Virus record (IMG/VR): IMGVR_UViG_3300017971_000706
Span: 1-25,914 of that record
DNA length: 25,914 nucleotides
Origin: a virus
Direction: 5' to 3' (one strand)
The translations under genes were made by a program, and so were the position numbers. Below the pieces are notes generated by a model. It was not told where the DNA came from. It saw nothing but the letters and a program-made list of their open reading frames with translations, and ran no database searches. Below are positions 23,326-25,914 of this stretch, one piece after another (position 1 is the first letter of the stretch; each line of letters opens with the position of its first letter).

Positions 23326-23808
23326 CTATCTTTTCCTTTTGCCTGCCTTTGTAGCTTTGTTGCTGTCTTTTATCTCTTCTTTTGGTCGTTCGTTCTCTTC
23401 CACGGCCTCGTCCACAGTCGTTACTTCTGTTTTTACGGGCTTTGGTTTCCGACCAGGCGGTCGATTAGGCAGCTTATTGAACACGGTGGGTGTGAAGTGC
23501 AGTAATTTACCTGGCCCGTCGTCGTTGGGGTCTTGATTTTCGAACACTGCTGTTATTGGCCCGAATCCGGTGCGCTCGTCCACGCCGAACATGCCGTTGA
23601 GCAGGCCCATTAGGCCTACGTTGTACTCCATTTCCCCGCCCACGACGCTCGGGCCCTCTTCCGCAACTTGTATGGTGTCGTGTTCTGCCAGCTTGGAGTT
23701 GCACGGAACCCTTGTTTCTATCAAGGCCTGTACCGCTTCGCGGTCCAGCTCGAGCGCATTGTTCAGAATAGCCACTGCAATCTTCGGCGTAACGTTTTTG
23801 CGTAGCAT
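23326..23808 (-). CDS. Hypothetical protein with basic tail
   Basis: A 160-residue protein. The first 110 residues form a compact alpha/beta region ('IAVAILNNALELDREAVQAL', 'VGLMGLLNGMFGVDE'), with 'ETRVPCNSKLAEHDTIQV' resembling small conserved phage proteins I cannot name. Residues 116-125 ('RPPGRKPKPV') are AT-hook-like and the end is Lys-rich ('KATKAGKRKR'). GGAGGATAAC directly precedes the ATG and overlaps the end of the zinc-finger gene. The small size, basic tail and location beside the terminases suggest a DNA- or packaging-associated role, by inference. Confidence 0.55.
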   Translation of the reverse strand: MLRKNVTPKIAVAILNNALELDREAVQALIETRVPCNSKLAEHDTIQVAEEGPSVVGGEMEYNVGLMGLLNGMFGVDERTGFGPITAVFENQDPNDDGPGKLLHFTPTVFNKLPNRPPGRKPKPVKTEVTTVDEAVEENERPKEEIKDSNKATKAGKRKR

Positions 23809-23809
23809 G

Positions 23810-24199
23810 TTATCCTCCTTCTTTACCTTTCATTTTTTTGTGCATAGGCATACCGCCTGTTTTCCGATTCACAATCCTACCACGTTTTTTAAGCAGCCTA
23901 CCAATCTCTAACTCAAGCTCGTTCCGTTCTTTGGTTAGGTCTTCTATCTCGCTCCTCAGCTCGGCGCGTCGGCCACCCAACACCTCCCCCGCGCTCACAA
24001 ACTCCCGCTCGTGCTCCGCGTACTCCAACAACACCCGAATCGCGTCCAATCGAACTCCACACGAAGAACAAAGCACCTCCCGCGTACACTCGTCCACCTC
24101 AACATTCCTATGCCGACACTCACTCCTCCTCCTCACACGAATCCTTACACCACTAAAATCTACCTCCACCACCTTCCCACTACTCCCACCACTACGCAT
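23810..24199 (-). CDS. Zinc-finger and coiled-coil protein
   Basis: A 129-residue protein. 'ECRHRNVEVDECTREVLC' followed by 'SSCGVRLDAIRVLLEYA' gives C28, H30, C38, C44 and C47, a small zinc-finger type often seen in phages. A coiled coil follows at about residues 78-106 ('LRSEIEDLTKERNELELEIG'), then a basic, Met/Lys-rich tail. The ATG at 24199 has no ribosome site but overlaps the stop of a short leader ORF by 8 bp, so it is probably translated by coupling. Codons are unusual: the coding strand is G/T-rich with almost no C (bases 24121-24180 contain one G on the plus strand). It may be a regulator or a packaging accessory. Confidence 0.6.
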   Translation of the reverse strand: MRSGGSSGKVVEVDFSGVRIRVRRRSECRHRNVEVDECTREVLCSSCGVRLDAIRVLLEYAEHEREFVSAGEVLGGRRAELRSEIEDLTKERNELELEIGRLLKKRGRIVNRKTGGMPMHKKMKGKEGG

Positions 24200-24311
24200 G
24201 GGCGCAGCCCAGCCGCGCCGCCGCGCCGTAAAAATTTTTTTTCAGCCAAACCATAATATCTCCTTTAAAACACCACCCCACTACCCAAAGTTTAAAATTT
24301 TTTTCCCACAT
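24192..24311 (-). CDS. Short leader ORF coupled to the zinc-finger gene
   Basis: A 39-codon frame starting MWEKNFKLWVVGWCFKGDIM. An in-frame second ATG at 24254 would give only 20 residues (MVWLKKNFYGAAARLGCAHA). Both ATGs have strong ribosome sites: GGGAGGGG before the first and AAAGGAG before the second. Its TAG overlaps the ATG of the next gene (ATGCGTAG). The peptide is rich in Trp, Phe and Lys and may be membrane-active, or translation itself may matter, opening the next start. The same frame is open back to 24722, but the upstream part does not look like protein. It could be chance, although the paired ribosome sites make that less likely. Confidence 0.4.
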   Translation of the reverse strand: MWEKNFKLWVVGWCFKGDIMVWLKKNFYGAAARLGCAHA

Positions 24312-24418
24312 AATAATACCCCTCCCTAAACCCACTCCTACACGCGTACAGATTTCTACCACCCATCCCAATGCCCTAATTAATCCATCGGTGTACGACC
24401 GAAGTTTGAATTTTTTGG
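24227..24418 (-). repeat. Three A/T-tract repeats
   Basis: On the minus strand three related blocks occur: AAAAAATTCAAACTTCGG (24401-24416 region), AAAAAAATTTTAAACTTTGG (about 24287-24304) and AAAAAAAATTTTTACGG (about 24226-24242). The first two share A6-7-TT-x-AAACTT-x-GG at a 114 bp spacing. Such bent A tracts are common at promoters, origins and packaging sites. Confidence 0.5.
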
Positions 24419-24730
24419 AGACGGTTATGAGGGGGTGATCCATTCCATACTTAGAATACGTTACGAAAAAAAAAGGGACGGGGTCCGGTCTCGCTGGGTG
24501 TGGCTGACCCCCTGTGCGACTTTGTAGCGGGCTGTAAGGTTGCTCCGTTCCCAGGTAACTGGCACAAGGAGAACGCGAGTCAGGGGGTCGTGTGGTAGGG
24601 CGTGGGGGGGCATGGTGCGGTTGGCCATGGTTTACAGGTTGCAGGGCGTAGACGTGTACCAGTCTCTTAGCTGTACGCTTTGGTACAAGTAGCTGCAGCT
24701 CACTGAAGAAGGGGAGTGGCATGGCGTTGG
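24312..24730. other. Non-coding region with GC-skew switch
   Basis: No convincing gene lies in this 419-base stretch. By hand count, bases 24001-24360 on the plus strand hold about 149 C and 36 G, while 24421-24720 hold about 60 C and 110 G, so skew reverses near 24390-24410. A small hairpin (TCGGT and ACCGA, 24388-24402) sits at the switch. No clear -10/-35 promoter pair was found. It could hold an origin, a packaging (pac/cos) site, or the promoter of the head operon. Confidence 0.5.
24466..24589 (-). terminator. Attenuator-like competing inverted repeats with T9
   Basis: Reading the minus strand, GACCCCCTG (24589-24581) can pair with CAGGGGGTC (24514-24506). The GGGGTC part of the latter (24511-24506) can instead pair with GACCCC (24485-24480), which is followed 5 nt later by nine T (24474-24466). 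The two pairings exclude each other, as in attenuators. The terminator stem is short (6 bp) with a 20-base loop, so strength is uncertain. It lies about 220 bp after the end of the small terminase gene and before the head operon. Confidence 0.4.
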
Positions 24731-25914
24731 TTACTCTCGGTTGCCATCAGGCGTAATAATCATCACATCGCTCCTGTCATGGTCCGGCACCTTGCCAGTA
24801 GTGCTGTATTCTATTAGCTCTTCCACGGTCCACGTCTCATATCGTTCGCTGCCGTCCCTGTTTTCGTTGATATTATCCGGCCCGCCTAATAACCTTTCGC
24901 CGAGCCGTACCATTCTGTCTATGCTCTGTGTTAGCTTATCAAGGGAAGTGGAGGCGCGTGGCAGCTCATCGGGGTTGGCGTTCTTCATCTCCTCTATACG
25001 CTGCTCCACGTCCTTCTTCATGAGTACCAGTTCCCCTGCCGCTGCACTAATGGCATCGGAGACTATGCCCATCTGTTCTCTTCTGAACTTAATTAAAGAA
25101 AGCTCTTCCTCTGCCTGCACTCTCGCCTGTACTCGCAGCCACCGTTTCTTGATTGGCACCATCCCCGCTTCTGGGCAGCCTACCCCGTCGATGTATCGCT
25201 TGGCCGTGCTCTCGGCCACGCCCACCACCTTGGCTACGTGCGCTATGCTCTGCTTCTCGCACCAGGCATCCCACATTCGGTTATACATACCGGCATCGAC
25301 CTGTACCCTACCACTTAAACTCAAGTTCCGTTCTTCTAACAGGCCTGTACCGGTCTCTAAGGGGTGCTTCGATTCATTTATTATCGCAGGTTTCCTACCC
25401 CCCGCTGCCCGTCTCTTAGCCCTACCTTTAATGTTGTTATCTGTAGAACCCTTACTACCAGTAGATGTCCTGTTGTCATCTGCCCGTTCCCGCTCCCCGA
25501 GATCTGGTGGCAGGGCCACAGGACCATCGGCAGCGTTTTTCCCCAACTCCCCATCCGGTTCGTACGGAGTGACGTCGCCACCCCCCGACCCGTCTAAGAA
25601 AATAGAATCTTCATCTTTTTCCTGGTTATCATTTACTGTGTGGGCATCGAGGTCCAACTTAAAGTCGATTAAGTTGGTTCCTTCAACATAAGGGGTGTTA
25701 AGTTGGGAATCGAGAGAGGAATTGGAGTTAGTTAAAAGCTCCTCGCCTTCGGCGTGGTTGTTTTCAGTGGGAGGCGTTTGGTCATGGGGGAGGTGGTTGG
25801 GATGGGGTGTTATGTTCTGTATGGGGGAAGAGGTTAAAGAATCGCACTTGTGGGAGGCTGGCTCCGTTCCCTTATTCCCCTGTCGTTGTCTACGTTTAGC
25901 TAACGGACGGGCAC
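24731..25914 (-). CDS. Probable terminase small subunit, partial (N-terminus beyond right edge)
   Basis: A frame open from the right edge to a TAA at 24731, about 394 codons visible with no ATG in the last 257 bases, so the true start is outside the window. A TTG at 25657 is a possible start (308 residues) but has no special support. The visible N-terminal 180 residues are disordered (Ser/Asn/Gly/Pro-rich), with a basic patch 'AKRRQRQGNKG' at the edge. The C-terminal part has a helix-turn-helix ('SIAHVAKVVGVAESTAKRYI'), then long helices and 'SIDRMVRLGERLLGGPDNIN', which resembles phage small terminases. It would recognise phage DNA for packaging and recruit TerL. A different HTH regulator is possible. 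Confidence 0.6.
   Translation of the reverse strand, partial: ARPLAKRRQRQGNKGTEPASHKCDSLTSSPIQNITPHPNHLPHDQTPPTENNHAEGEELLTNSNSSLDSQLNTPYVEGTNLIDFKLDLDAHTVNDNQEKDEDSIFLDGSGGGDVTPYEPDGELGKNAADGPVALPPDLGERERADDNRTSTGSKGSTDNNIKGRAKRRAAGGRKPAIINESKHPLETGTGLLEERNLSLSGRVQVDAGMYNRMWDAWCEKQSIAHVAKVVGVAESTAKRYIDGVGCPEAGMVPIKKRWLRVQARVQAEEELSLIKFRREQMGIVSDAISAAAGELVLMKKDVEQRIEEMKNANPDELPRASTSLDKLTQSIDRMVRLGERLLGGPDNINENRDGSERYETWTVEELIEYSTTGKVPDHDRSDVMIITPDGNRE

Noticed and set aside
24480-24600. tRNA or tmRNA in the inverted-repeat region
   Set aside because: The pairing does not give a cloverleaf, and no T-loop or anticodon arm could be placed on either strand.
24192-24722. Full 176-codon minus-strand frame after the small terminase
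   Set aside because: Its first two thirds overlap the inverted repeats and T9 tract, with Pro/His/Arg-rich sequence unlike a protein. Only the last part, with its own ribosome sites, is kept as a low-confidence leader.
24741-25691. Long plus-strand frame (316 codons) opposite the small terminase
   Set aside because: It lies antisense to a better-supported gene, is Ser/Leu/Pro-rich low-complexity sequence, and all other genes are on the minus strand.

Overview
This window is most likely part of a tailed double-stranded DNA bacteriophage (Caudoviricetes) or a prophage. Every gene I can support lies on the minus strand, so transcription runs from the right edge to the left. The genes are packed tightly, with many 1-11 bp start/stop overlaps and strong GGAGG-type ribosome sites. 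The order is that of a head module: small terminase, large terminase, portal, minor head protein, prohead protease, scaffold, major capsid protein, then small head-completion and tail-type proteins. No host housekeeping genes, rRNA, tRNA, CRISPR array or insertion sequence were seen. The host cannot be named. A Cys-rich lipoprotein resembles proteins common in Myxococcota-like bacteria, but that is only a weak hint.

Layout in transcription order. At 25914-24731 is a probable small terminase subunit running off the right edge. At 24730-24200 is a non-coding or leader region with a strong switch of GC skew, A/T-tract repeats, competing inverted repeats with a T9 tract, and a short ORF coupled to the next gene. 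At 24199-22128 are five small genes: a zinc-finger/coiled-coil protein, an unknown basic-tailed protein, a Cys-rich lipoprotein, an unknown, and an HEXXH metallopeptidase candidate. At 22043-18221 are the large terminase, a small beta-rich protein and a PBSX-type portal. At 18221-15702 is an SPP1 gp7-type minor head protein fused to an ADP-ribosyltransferase. At 15709-12955 are four unknown proteins, one an acidic zinc-ribbon protein.

The most unusual part is 12958-6187, a translationally coupled 7-deazaguanine cassette inserted between portal and capsid genes. It holds FolE (GTP cyclohydrolase I), QueC (preQ0 synthase), an archaeosine-synthase-like protein, and a 1539-residue protein. The giant protein carries, in order, a TGT/DpdA-like base-exchange domain, a nucleotidyltransferase, two LigD phosphoesterase-like regions, an ATP-dependent DNA ligase and a C-terminal XkdF-type prohead protease. 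It is followed by a scaffold-like protein that carries the strand motif normally at the end of the protease domain, then the capsid protein. The simplest reading is a phage that makes a 7-deazaguanine base, places it in its DNA, and physically ties the DNA-modifying and end-processing enzymes to the maturation protease inside the procapsid. QueD and QueE, needed between FolE and QueC, are not in the window.

At 5017-1 are the major capsid protein, a small probable decoration or head protein, several small zinc-binding or lysine-tailed proteins, and the start of the tail or virion-surface genes, the last running off the left edge. All functions are read from sequence motifs by eye. No database search was run.
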